Positions 37,283-46,007 of a DNA stretch of 64,000 bases are shown here, piece after piece. The notes under the pieces are model-generated. The model had not been told where the DNA came from. It worked only from the letters and a program-made list of their open reading frames with translations, and made no database searches. Within the stretch, counting starts at the first letter, position 1; the number at the start of each line of letters is the position of its first letter. The DNA lies in the NCBI RefSeq assembly GCF_013141695.1, contig NZ_WHNY01000004.1, forward strand, positions 1 through 64,000, given 5' to 3'. This stretch comes from Paenibacillus plantarum. Its GTDB lineage: Bacteria > Bacillota > Bacilli > Paenibacillales > NBRC-103111. The translations under genes and the position numbers were made by a program.

Positions 37283-38053
37283 CTATGTATTTGCTACGAG
37301 TCTTTCAGCCATTCGGTGTAAATTCTCTAAGCTTAACTTCACGCAGTCCATGGGATTACCTTGACACACATCCTGCTCCACAACGTACCACTCCACGCCA
37401 TTCTGCTCTCCCCATAGCAAAATAGGATCGAAATCAATCACGCCCGTACCAATTTCAGCATACGTCTGCCTCTCATCGTTGGTCATATCCTTTACATGCA
37501 TCGTTGGCATCCGGTGGCTATATGGACGAATGAAATCAGCCGGATCTTTGCCTGCTTTCTTCACCCAATAGACGTCAATTTCAGCCAGTATTGCATTATC
37601 CGCAGAAGGCTCAATCAGATATTCCAGAGCACTTCTACCATCCACACTTGTTTCAAACTCAAAAGCATGATTGTGGAAGCTCAGTGTAAAGCCATCCGGC
37701 TGTATTTGCTTCGCAATGTCGTTCAATCCATTCCGAAATTGTCGATAGCCTTCCTCATTTCGAAGCTCATGGGGGACGGAAGGACAGATTAATGTTGTCG
37801 TATTGAACAATCGTGCTTCCTTAAGCACACTTTCCAGCTCACTGCTTAAACGCTGAAAAGAAACATGCAAGCCTGCCGTTTGTAAGCCTGTTTCTTGCAG
37901 CACCGCGGAAATTTCTTCTGCCGAGTAACTGTGTAGCCCTGCCAATTCAACCCCTGCCCAGCCCATCTGTTTCAGTTCTCTTAGTACCCCTGGAAAATCT
38001 TGCTCACATTCGTTACGCAAGGTATACAGCTGTACCGCAAATTTCTGTTTCAT
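37283..38053 (-). CDS. Sugar phosphate isomerase/epimerase (xylose-isomerase-like TIM barrel)
   Basis: This 256-residue protein of the AP_endonuc_2 (PF01261) family begins FAVQLYTLRNECEQDFPGVL. Metal-binding acidic and His residues are seen in LSFHNHAFEF, ILAEIDVYWVKKAG, PTMHVKDM and the final WYVVEQDV. Family members interconvert keto- and aldo-sugars or act on 3-keto-glycosides. It lies one base after the GH2 stop, third in an SGNH-GH2-isomerase operon, and ends at a bidirectional terminator. The substrate is unknown, but a product of the adjacent GH2 enzyme is likely. Confidence 0.87.
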   Translation of the reverse strand: MKQKFAVQLYTLRNECEQDFPGVLRELKQMGWAGVELAGLHSYSAEEISAVLQETGLQTAGLHVSFQRLSSELESVLKEARLFNTTTLICPSVPHELRNEEGYRQFRNGLNDIAKQIQPDGFTLSFHNHAFEFETSVDGRSALEYLIEPSADNAILAEIDVYWVKKAGKDPADFIRPYSHRMPTMHVKDMTNDERQTYAEIGTGVIDFDPILLWGEQNGVEWYVVEQDVCQGNPMDCVKLSLENLHRMAERLVANT

Positions 38054-38054
38054 T

Positions 38055-40616
38055 TTATACGCCGCCTTCTCTATTAGTTAGTGTGATTCCTCGAGGTACA
38101 ATCTGATCTAATGTAAGGGCAGTCTCCCCGTGTCGTATCGTAATATCCCGCTTCTCGCCTGGGAGCAAGTCGAAATATTCATCACTCAACTGAATCGTTT
38201 CATCCAATCCGAAATGCACCGCATGCGCAAAGGTTTCACTTGAAACCGTAAGGCGAATTTGCCCTGGTTCGATGGCTTGGATGTTTGACACTTTTACTTG
38301 TGGGTCAGGTAAAATGAGATCGCGAAACACTTCGCTTTGTAGGGTAGCCGGCATAATCTCGCTGGATTCACTTAGCGCTCTGACGTACATACATGCCTCT
38401 TTCGAATTATAGATAGGCGTAGCCCATTGTAGAACGACTTCCCGCGAGAATGGCTGGAGTTCAACTGTTACCTCCGTTGCTTGCTTCCCGCTCCCATCAT
38501 AGTAGACAAGTCCGTATTCTAGGACTTCACCAATAGACGAGCTAGTTTCATTGATGGCCGTGAGCTGAATCATCCCATCTTGTTCGCGTAAAATGAGTTT
38601 AACCGGTGCTAGTGCCCGTTTCACAAAATAATAAGAAATTTTGCGGGTTAGGTAATAATCAATGATCGACCAGCCAACTTCCCCCCAGCAGTCATTGTAC
38701 ATCCAAAATAGTGCGCCAGAACAAAACAACTTAGACCGAATCGCCTCAAGCGAATACCCCAGCATCAGACCCTGACATAAACCCGCGAATAACAAGTAAT
38801 CGTCGATTTCCAAATGTTCGGTAGCCAAATAATGCTTGTTTATACCGGCAAGTACCGTATCTTTTTCGAAAAAATTAGTATGAAGCTGCCATAGCTTGCT
38901 CGCGCGATCCATTTCCTGACCGTTATGGTAGATCGCCATGGATGGCTTCCGGCAGGGACCAATGTATCCATACTCCGAGACAAACTTAGCGCTCACCTTG
39001 TCATATTCCTCGGGTGTAATTCGCTTTTCCATGTCGGCATGCATCATGCAATCGTTCCAATGATGCGTATCGCCAGATTGGTTGCCATTCGGATGGACAC
39101 CGCCATAAGGCGAACTATTCCAATAGGGAATAGCCGGGCAGTTCTGCTGGACAAGGCGAGGCGCGATGTCATTGTAACAGACTGCTCCCCCGTAGAAATC
39201 TGCAGCTTCCGTCTCATTCCACCATTCCTCAAAGCCCCAATGATTCTCATTGTTGCCGCACCAAAGCGCGAGCGCACAGTGATTGCGGAGCCGACGAGTC
39301 TGATAATCGATCTCCCGCTCCACCTCGTCCCGAAACCAAGCTAAGTGATCTGGATATTTTGCGCAGGTGAACATGAAATCGTGCCAAATGAGAATTCCGT
39401 ACTCGTCACATTTGTCGTAGAAAATATCTCTTTCGTAGATACCCCCACCCCATACACGCAGCATATTGAAGTTAGCTTCCTTGGCTTCACTGAGCAGAGC
39501 TTCATATGTGGCATCTGTGACACGCGCATAGATGGCATCCGCAGGAATCCAGTTTCCACCTTTACTGAAGACAGACACACCGTTAATTTCAAACGCGAAT
39601 GAACGTTCATCCTGACTCTCTGGGATCTTATCCATGTTTAAGTGCAATGTGCGTATCCCAAATGAAAAAGAGGGATATTCCACAACATGTGTTGACGTTT
39701 GCAGCGTTGCCCGAACCGCATACAGCGGCTGATCACCCATCCCATTGGGCCACCAAAGCTTAGCGTCAGGCACCTCCATCGGAATTGTGATATAGTTCAG
39801 TCCAGAACGAAGACAACAATCCTTCTGAATAATCTGTACCTGCTGCCCCTGGAAAATAACTTCCAGTTTCAACTCCGTTTCTAACGTTTGAAAAGGGTGT
39901 AGATTCTCCAGTTCTAATTGCAACTGTAAGTGTGCCGCTTTGCTCACAGCATCCAAGCTTGTCGTTGTGACTTGAACGTCGCGAATTTGAAAACTGTGAG
40001 CAAATTCCATACTCACCTCGCCCATGATCCCGCACGTCGCGACCCTTGGTCCCCAATCCCAACCAAATACATATTGCGGTTTTCTCAGCATGCCACGGCG
40101 ATGATCGCCTCGATGCCTGATCTGCTCGTTCTTGTACACCACTTTGGCTTCACGAATCAGCGCAAGATCATTCTCTGAATAGTGCTCCAAACCGGCGGTA
40201 ACACGCACAAAAAGTTGATTAACCCCTTGCTGCACCTTACCTTTCACATCACAAGCAAACGGATAAAAGGCGCTGCGATGATGGCCCAGATGGCCATCAT
40301 TCAACCAGATATCGGCTTCTACATCCAAAGATTCAAATCGAAGAAGTATTTGGTCTGCATGCAGCTGATCATCGGACAACACAAAAGATTTCTTAAACCA
40401 CCAAGAGCGGTCCTCGATCCATTCACTCGAAAAGCACTGATCCGCTACTAACGGCTCTGCGATGATCCCTTGTGCGATGAGCGGCATATGCACATCACAA
40501 GGCAAATCGGACATGAGCCAATTCTGTTGCTTATTTTTAACTTGAAAATAATCCGCAGCCTGACGATAGAGCGGCTCCCACGTTAGCTGCCAATCTTCAT
40601 TTAAATGTAGTTTCAT
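38055..40616 (-). CDS. GH2 beta-mannosidase-type glycosidase, second copy
   Basis: The start at 40616 is chosen because AAGGGGGG lies about eight bases before it; longer versions overlap the upstream hydrolase gene. The 853-residue enzyme has no signal peptide. It shows an N-terminal jelly roll (LRFESLDVEADIWLNDGHLG), Ig-like domains and a TIM barrel. The acid/base is E457 in WCGNNENHW and the nucleophile is E548 in SEYGYIG. The C-terminal beta-domains are longer than in the GH2 protein at 24593, from which it is clearly diverged. It lies 14 bases after an SGNH hydrolase gene. A role in hydrolysing imported beta-mannosides is likely. Confidence 0.9.
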   Translation of the reverse strand: MKLHLNEDWQLTWEPLYRQAADYFQVKNKQQNWLMSDLPCDVHMPLIAQGIIAEPLVADQCFSSEWIEDRSWWFKKSFVLSDDQLHADQILLRFESLDVEADIWLNDGHLGHHRSAFYPFACDVKGKVQQGVNQLFVRVTAGLEHYSENDLALIREAKVVYKNEQIRHRGDHRRGMLRKPQYVFGWDWGPRVATCGIMGEVSMEFAHSFQIRDVQVTTTSLDAVSKAAHLQLQLELENLHPFQTLETELKLEVIFQGQQVQIIQKDCCLRSGLNYITIPMEVPDAKLWWPNGMGDQPLYAVRATLQTSTHVVEYPSFSFGIRTLHLNMDKIPESQDERSFAFEINGVSVFSKGGNWIPADAIYARVTDATYEALLSEAKEANFNMLRVWGGGIYERDIFYDKCDEYGILIWHDFMFTCAKYPDHLAWFRDEVEREIDYQTRRLRNHCALALWCGNNENHWGFEEWWNETEAADFYGGAVCYNDIAPRLVQQNCPAIPYWNSSPYGGVHPNGNQSGDTHHWNDCMMHADMEKRITPEEYDKVSAKFVSEYGYIGPCRKPSMAIYHNGQEMDRASKLWQLHTNFFEKDTVLAGINKHYLATEHLEIDDYLLFAGLCQGLMLGYSLEAIRSKLFCSGALFWMYNDCWGEVGWSIIDYYLTRKISYYFVKRALAPVKLILREQDGMIQLTAINETSSSIGEVLEYGLVYYDGSGKQATEVTVELQPFSREVVLQWATPIYNSKEACMYVRALSESSEIMPATLQSEVFRDLILPDPQVKVSNIQAIEPGQIRLTVSSETFAHAVHFGLDETIQLSDEYFDLLPGEKRDITIRHGETALTLDQIVPRGITLTNREGGV

Positions 40617-40630
40617 CGTCATCGCCCCCC

Positions 40631-41728
40631 TTACTTCACTATTCCGATAAGTCCCAAATGAAAATTCGTCCCCGTGCATTCCTCTCGGTTACCGTGAACA
40701 ACCTCTAGCTCCATATGATGCAGCCCGTCCTTCAGATCATCCGCGATCCAATAGATGCGGAACCAGCCTCCATCTTCACACCAATTAGGCCGATCGCGAC
40801 AAGTCGTGATCGCAGGACCTCCGTCGAGCTTATACGTGAATTCAGCTGATTTTTTACCAAAATCGAAGGCTAATGCCAGCCCCTTGCCTGTAAATGAAAA
40901 GGACAGCTTCGCCCCGAATGCAGATGTGCTCAATATCTGATCAACCCAATGCATGTGAGCCGCAGCGCGTCTAGTCATCCACGGTCCATCCAACTGAACC
41001 TCATCGAAGGAGAGCGTACTCACATGTCCCCAATGATTGCTATTAAGCGGCGCTGCGATCGTTTTATCGATTACGCCACTCTCTGCATCGAGAGCCGTTA
41101 ACAATTCTTTTTCCAAATAAGCAATCACACAATGCCCATAACTTAGACTGCCTCGATGCGTAGGATGAAGCCCATCCGGCAACCATTCGTCCCAGGTCAT
41201 GCGGCCTTTCATCACTTCCTGCCAGGCATGCTGTCCGACCCACACCGTGCTGATGCCATAATGTTCCGCTAACTCTTCGAATTCAGCGATACTAGCTGGA
41301 ACTTTCCCTTGAGACATGTCCTCGTACATTTTCTGACAGTAGGTATAAATAAATACGAGCTCACTTCGTCCGTCTGCCAATAGCTTGCGGATTAATCCCT
41401 CTCTCGCCCTCATCCGCTGTTCAGAGGGTGTATTGTAGTCATTGACGGCGAATTCAATGAAAATTAGATCACATTGATGGTTAATCAAGTCCCGCTCTGC
41501 ACGGAAAACAGCCAAATCGCTGCCTGTCGCACCAATCGCAGCATTCTCCACTGTAATGCGTGCGTGAGGAAACGTTTCTACAAACCAACGTGCGACAGGC
41601 TCCGGCCAATTCGCCATCACTCTGCTATCTGCGGTTATGGACCCACCAATGAAACCCAACGTTAATTGCCCAGCTTGCAGCTTACTTTTGACTTGTGTTA
41701 AACGATTTCGAAGCTGTATGGTCTCCAT
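40631..41728 (-). CDS. SGNH/GDSL hydrolase
   Basis: This is a 365-residue protein without signal peptide. The SGNH domain is N-terminal, the reverse of the other two hydrolases here: block I FIGGSITADS at about residues 26-35, the ENAAIGATGSD segment, block III EFAVNDYN, and the Asp/His block DGLHPTHRG. A beta-rich C-terminal domain of about 150 residues follows. It is probably an esterase removing acetyl or similar groups before GH2 hydrolysis. It is the first gene of the SGNH-GH2-isomerase operon. A partial match to the shared promoter module (GTATACT, nine bases, G) lies at 41822-41838. Confidence 0.85.
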   Translation of the reverse strand: METIQLRNRLTQVKSKLQAGQLTLGFIGGSITADSRVMANWPEPVARWFVETFPHARITVENAAIGATGSDLAVFRAERDLINHQCDLIFIEFAVNDYNTPSEQRMRAREGLIRKLLADGRSELVFIYTYCQKMYEDMSQGKVPASIAEFEELAEHYGISTVWVGQHAWQEVMKGRMTWDEWLPDGLHPTHRGSLSYGHCVIAYLEKELLTALDAESGVIDKTIAAPLNSNHWGHVSTLSFDEVQLDGPWMTRRAAAHMHWVDQILSTSAFGAKLSFSFTGKGLALAFDFGKKSAEFTYKLDGGPAITTCRDRPNWCEDGGWFRIYWIADDLKDGLHHMELEVVHGNREECTGTNFHLGLIGIVK

Positions 41729-41879
41729 TATGCATTCATCTCCATGTGAATTTCGAGTATGGTGAGCCCATTGGGCAGCAACCCACTCCTTCGTTTAAAC
41801 GTAGCGAACACACGCTAAAATGTATACTGTAAATTACGTCGAAAATTATAAAAATTGTCGCAGTTACTCCCCCTGAAAT

Positions 41880-41915
41880 TAAAAACTGCGTTCACCCTGT
41901 GGGGTGAACGCAGTT
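41880..41915 (-). terminator. Strong intrinsic terminator of the seventh importer operon
   Basis: A perfect 14-bp stem (AACTGCGTTCACCC, loop TGTG, GGGTGAACGCAGTT) is followed by a T5 run on the minus strand. It lies 44 bases after the stop of the secreted glycosidase and closes the operon that starts with the kinase at 52788. Confidence 0.9.
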
Positions 41916-41958
41916 GCTGACTAAGGACAAATGTCCTATACATATTAATCTTATATCT

Positions 41959-44532
41959 TCAAGGCGTAATCGTATCCAACGCGAGCACGACCACACTTTT
42001 TGCCGGCATCAGGTATGTGGCTAACGGAGCATTCCCCGTTAATTCAGTCGTATTGACCTGGATTTCCTGACTTGTTCCCGTATTATGCGAATCGAGCGAA
42101 TCGGCGGTCAATATGGTTTCCTTGACTGGCACGTAACCGTTCAACCCGCTGAAGTGAATTTGCCGCTTTAATTCCGGCTCGCGGTTGACAATAACGAGGT
42201 TGATCCCTGCAGCGGTTTTCATTGCGTTCACCGTAAGACTGGCATACTGATTCCCAACTTCTGTGGACTCGCCTGTCAGCGTTACGTGTACCACTTCACT
42301 GCCAAGGCTTTCATTCAGCAGCTTCATCAGATCAGCCATACCCGTCAAATAAAGCTGTCCAGTATCTGGTGATTTGTACACCAAGCCCCAAGGACCGGAA
42401 CTAAACGAGTGATAGGTGGCAGAAGCAATTTCTGGGCGTTGGAACATCCGATTGAGAAATTGCGCCGTTCCCAAAACACCTTTTAACGCGTGTGTCTGAT
42501 ACCAGCTTTCCTTCCATGTTTTTCCTGGCAACGTATCCGGCCATACGGAATGCTCAGAAAGAAACACCTTGATTCGGTCGGAGCCGGTAATCTGCACAAT
42601 ATCGTCACGAATCGCATCCAAATATTGCTCCATCTTGCTGATCGGGTAACCCAAATAATACGGATGGAACGTCATATAATCGATATCGTCGCCTAGCTCT
42701 TGCAGGATGGCTTGATGCCATTCACGCCAAACTACGTTATCGTTATAGTCGCTCCACGGCGACGTTTTGGCTAGTACGGCAATCTTCGCATCTGGAATCA
42801 GATTACGAACTTCAAGGATCGTCTCCCTGCACGCCTCAATATAGGCTTCGACTCCGTCTGGACCAAACTTGGCGCTATATTTGGCAAAATCAAGCTCATT
42901 CCCAAGCTCCCATACGGCTACATTCACCGGAGCGACAATGCCAGCATCGATTCGCCGCTGTGCCCAATCGATACCGCCATTCGGATTGACACCACCGCCG
43001 GCTCCAGTCAAATATTCAACGCTATCTGCATGCTCCTCTGGCGTATCTAGCATCATGTTGAAATTCCAGACAAATTCGGCATTAGGGTCGACCTCCAGTA
43101 CCGAGTGAAGCCACTCAGCAGGACCAAAACGGTAGACAGCGGCTGGTTCACCCCAGGTGCTTTGCGGCGTTCTTTGTGTAAGATCGCCGACCGCCTGCTG
43201 CCATCGGAATACTTGGGAGTCGCTGCCCGCCATCCGGTTCAGCGGCATCGGCAAGCCGAAATCGCGAAGCAGATCTGTATATTCACTTTTGATGTTTAGA
43301 CTCGCCGGATTATCCTCCATGATGGCTATCTGGCTTTGATACCAGTCGTGATTATAGCCGAGCAAGCGCTTGCTAGCCTCCTTGACGACATCGTTCGTAT
43401 TGATCGAAGCTGTTGCCGATGCAACGTCACTCTTCGTCGTTACCGTCAACGGCTGACTCGGTCCGGATAGATTACCTGCCCCGTCTCTCGCTATCACTTT
43501 GAACATATATGCCGAATTCGGTGTCAACCCTTCTGGTGTATACACGGTTCCAGTAACGGATGCGGTCAAAGCATTATTCATATACACATCGTACCCGGTA
43601 ACCATGATGTTATCGCTCGCAGCGTCCCACAGGAGCTTCACCTTGGAGATGCCGATCTGCTCCGCTCTCAAGTTTTCCGGTGCTGTCGGCGGCTCATTGT
43701 CCTGAACGAAATCGATTGTCGCGGTTGCCGTCAAGCCCATATACGACGCTAGTAAAGTAACCGTGCCACTTCCCGAATTGCCAGTAAAGTACAGTCGGTT
43801 GTTAAGCACATAAGCCGCTCCAGAGCTAACCGACCACTTAACGGCTGGCGTAACTTCGATCGATTCCGAACCATATTGGGCTGATACAGGCAGCATACTT
43901 AAATCGGCGCTGCTGCCGATGGAAAACTGCTGGTAATTCGGTGTAACAGCGAGCGAATCCGGTTTTTTGGCTAGCACAGTATCGTCTGCATATAACGTTC
44001 CTGTGATGCCCCCGCCACCCGCTGCTCTGCGGATCAATAGTCTTACTTTGTTTTCGTCCGTGTTCATCACAATGGTTCCCTCGTATTTCGTCCAGTCCTG
44101 ATTCGAACTTGTTTCAACGGTCGACTGAATCACTCTTTTAAAAGTGTTTCCGTTATAGCCCATCAACGTAATTTGCGGTTTATGTCCGCTGCTTATGATA
44201 TTATCCGTCTTCAACCACAACTCATAATAATAAGCTGTGCCACCTTCAACAGCAGAAAACCGGTCGATCTCTAACGTCTTATCACTGCCGTCAAACACGA
44301 TTTTTGCCGCTTTGGCCTCGCTTCTAACCACACCGCCCTGAATCGTGACCCCAGCGCCAGATACAGCGCCTTTCCCCCATCCGGTATAATCAGGTGTCAG
44401 CTCGAACCCGCTGTTGTAAGCAAATAAATTGTCATTGGCAGCTGCATTGATAACGCTTTCATATATGAATAATTGCAAGATGGTTATCGCCATCATAACG
44501 ACCACAAGCATGGTGCTGATTTTCTTTTTCAT
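41959..44532 (-). CDS. Secreted clan GH-A glycosidase, distantly GH51-like, with accessory domains
   Basis: This 857-residue protein has a signal peptide ending near residue 31. A CBM4_9-like module (about 37-190) and an Ig-like domain precede a fibronectin type III domain (about 283-370). A catalytic barrel and C-terminal beta-sandwich follow. The predicted acid/base is E546 in WELGNELD and the nucleophile is E660 in LSEHSVWP. The barrel entry (GYNHDWY, LNRMAG) and the late Trp-Gly-rich segment recall GH51 arabinofuranosidases, but GH39 or an unassigned family is possible. It is the last gene of the kinase-to-glycosidase operon and probably releases sugars for the importer encoded upstream. 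Confidence 0.83.
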   Translation of the reverse strand: MKKKISTMLVVVMMAITILQLFIYESVINAAANDNLFAYNSGFELTPDYTGWGKGAVSGAGVTIQGGVVRSEAKAAKIVFDGSDKTLEIDRFSAVEGGTAYYYELWLKTDNIISSGHKPQITLMGYNGNTFKRVIQSTVETSSNQDWTKYEGTIVMNTDENKVRLLIRRAAGGGGITGTLYADDTVLAKKPDSLAVTPNYQQFSIGSSADLSMLPVSAQYGSESIEVTPAVKWSVSSGAAYVLNNRLYFTGNSGSGTVTLLASYMGLTATATIDFVQDNEPPTAPENLRAEQIGISKVKLLWDAASDNIMVTGYDVYMNNALTASVTGTVYTPEGLTPNSAYMFKVIARDGAGNLSGPSQPLTVTTKSDVASATASINTNDVVKEASKRLLGYNHDWYQSQIAIMEDNPASLNIKSEYTDLLRDFGLPMPLNRMAGSDSQVFRWQQAVGDLTQRTPQSTWGEPAAVYRFGPAEWLHSVLEVDPNAEFVWNFNMMLDTPEEHADSVEYLTGAGGGVNPNGGIDWAQRRIDAGIVAPVNVAVWELGNELDFAKYSAKFGPDGVEAYIEACRETILEVRNLIPDAKIAVLAKTSPWSDYNDNVVWREWHQAILQELGDDIDYMTFHPYYLGYPISKMEQYLDAIRDDIVQITGSDRIKVFLSEHSVWPDTLPGKTWKESWYQTHALKGVLGTAQFLNRMFQRPEIASATYHSFSSGPWGLVYKSPDTGQLYLTGMADLMKLLNESLGSEVVHVTLTGESTEVGNQYASLTVNAMKTAAGINLVIVNREPELKRQIHFSGLNGYVPVKETILTADSLDSHNTGTSQEIQVNTTELTGNAPLATYLMPAKSVVVLALDTITP

Positions 44533-44602
44533 AAGTCACAACCTTCCTTAGTTTCATATTTCATTGTTTTAGGACGAAGCATACAGCCAATGAGAGAACG
44601 CG

Positions 44603-44626
44603 TGGTACGCTGCCATCAGCGTACCA
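44603..44626. promoter_or_regulatory. Stem-loop between FAD oxidoreductase and secreted glycosidase genes
   Basis: A perfect 10-bp inverted repeat (TGGTACGCTG, loop CCAT, CAGCGTACCA) lacks a following T tract. It may protect or process the transcript, or act as an operator, between the two genes of the operon. A terminator role is unlikely. Confidence 0.4.
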
Positions 44627-44706
44627 ACGTCCAACAACGCTATTCTTCGCTCGAGTTGTGTCTCTCTCTTGCCTACCACCTTGCCTTACAGTTTGGTCTA
44701 TATCTG

Positions 44707-45987
44707 TTACACCGACAGTCCGAGTTGCGCCCCCTGCCCTGTCAAAGCCTCTTGCACACTTCGGATATTCATCTCTCTCGGCGCCATATTCCCCCGTGCA
44801 CAGAGAGCGGCAGCAGCTCCCGCCGCCTGGCCGATCGCCATGGCAATCGGCTGAATACGTATGGCCGAATGCGCTTCGTGCGTGGCGGATATCGGTCGGC
44901 CGCCCACCAACAAATTATCAATCTTTTTCGGAACAAGACAGCGGAACGGAATTTCATACCATTTCCCCGGTTCCAAATGTTGAATGACCGTGCCTTCGCC
45001 GTTCGGATTGTGAATGTCCACCGGATACGTGCCACGCGCGATGCAATCGTCGAATTTGCACGCTGACAATAGCTCCTCCGCGGTCAGCATATAGTCGCCG
45101 ACAACCCTTCGCGACTCGCGTACACCGATTTGCGGAGCTGTCGTTTGCAAGTAGGCTTGTTCGAACCCTTCGACATGCCTTTGCAAAAATACAACGAGCT
45201 CTTGTACTTGACGCCGGCCTTCGATTTCCGCTTCCGTCAACTGCCACGGACAAGTCGCATCTTTCAGAATGATTCGTGTCGTGTTGAAATGAATAACGCC
45301 CGGCTGGTTCGCGTAAAACCAGAGCATATCCTCGCGCGGACAATCAATTTCCTTGCGCGCTTTCGCTTCAAGGAAGCGGCGCGTGATTTCCAACTTATCG
45401 GGCATGCGATCAGTGTCGACATTCGCCATACGGAAATTGAGTGTCATCGGCTGCATCAAGCTATCTACGCTGCGGCCTTTTTCCACATCAGCTCCTGCAA
45501 AACCTGCTAAATCAGCATCTCCTGTGCAATCTACGAATATGCGAGCACGCAGCTCCGTTAGTCCCGCTTTGTTCGCCACAATGACCGAACGGATCCCGCT
45601 TCCTGCCTCATCCATCCGCACGCCACCCAGAAAGGTGTGGTACAGCAACTCGACTCCCGCTTCTAGACATAATCGTTCGGCAACCACCTTTAACGCCTCC
45701 GGATCGAAAGCTGCCCTTTGTTTCGGATGTCCGTACATGCCGAGCTCCGTCATTCCCTCAATCAGTTCCTGCAGTACACCAAAAATAACTTGTACCTCTT
45801 TGCCGTCCGCCGAACTAGCCCAATAAGGCATCCATGGATTAACCATCATAGCCGTCCCAGCGCCGCCAAGAAAGCCGTATCTTTCAATTAAAAGCGTCTT
45901 CGCCCCAAGACGGGCAGAGGAGACGGCGGCGGCGATCCCGCCTGGACCACCCCCTGTCACGATGACGTCATATTCCAATTCCAGCAT
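44707..45987 (-). CDS. FAD-dependent oxidoreductase (FAD_oxidored family), second copy
   Basis: This is a 426-residue paralogue of the protein at 24372-23122. FAD motifs are VTGGGPGGIAAAV near residues 9-21, YGFLGGAGTAM, DCTGDADLAGFAG, and the C-terminal LVGGRPISATHEAHSAIRI with GQAAGAAAA. AGAGGAG precedes the ATG. It follows the binding-protein gene by 20 bases and precedes the secreted glycosidase gene, so it is cotranscribed with an importer. The cytoplasmic protein probably oxidises the imported sugar; the reaction is not known for this family. Confidence 0.87.
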   Translation of the reverse strand: MLELEYDVIVTGGGPGGIAAAVSSARLGAKTLLIERYGFLGGAGTAMMVNPWMPYWASSADGKEVQVIFGVLQELIEGMTELGMYGHPKQRAAFDPEALKVVAERLCLEAGVELLYHTFLGGVRMDEAGSGIRSVIVANKAGLTELRARIFVDCTGDADLAGFAGADVEKGRSVDSLMQPMTLNFRMANVDTDRMPDKLEITRRFLEAKARKEIDCPREDMLWFYANQPGVIHFNTTRIILKDATCPWQLTEAEIEGRRQVQELVVFLQRHVEGFEQAYLQTTAPQIGVRESRRVVGDYMLTAEELLSACKFDDCIARGTYPVDIHNPNGEGTVIQHLEPGKWYEIPFRCLVPKKIDNLLVGGRPISATHEAHSAIRIQPIAMAIGQAAGAAAALCARGNMAPREMNIRSVQEALTGQGAQLGLSV

Positions 45988-46007
45988 GTTCTCAACTCCT
46001 CTGCAGG

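Noticed and set aside
44473..45066. Plus-strand open frame of about 197 codons opposite the glycosidase signal peptide and the FAD oxidoreductase end
   Set aside because: It crosses an intergenic hairpin and the 3' end of a conserved gene, with low-complexity composition and no start signal.
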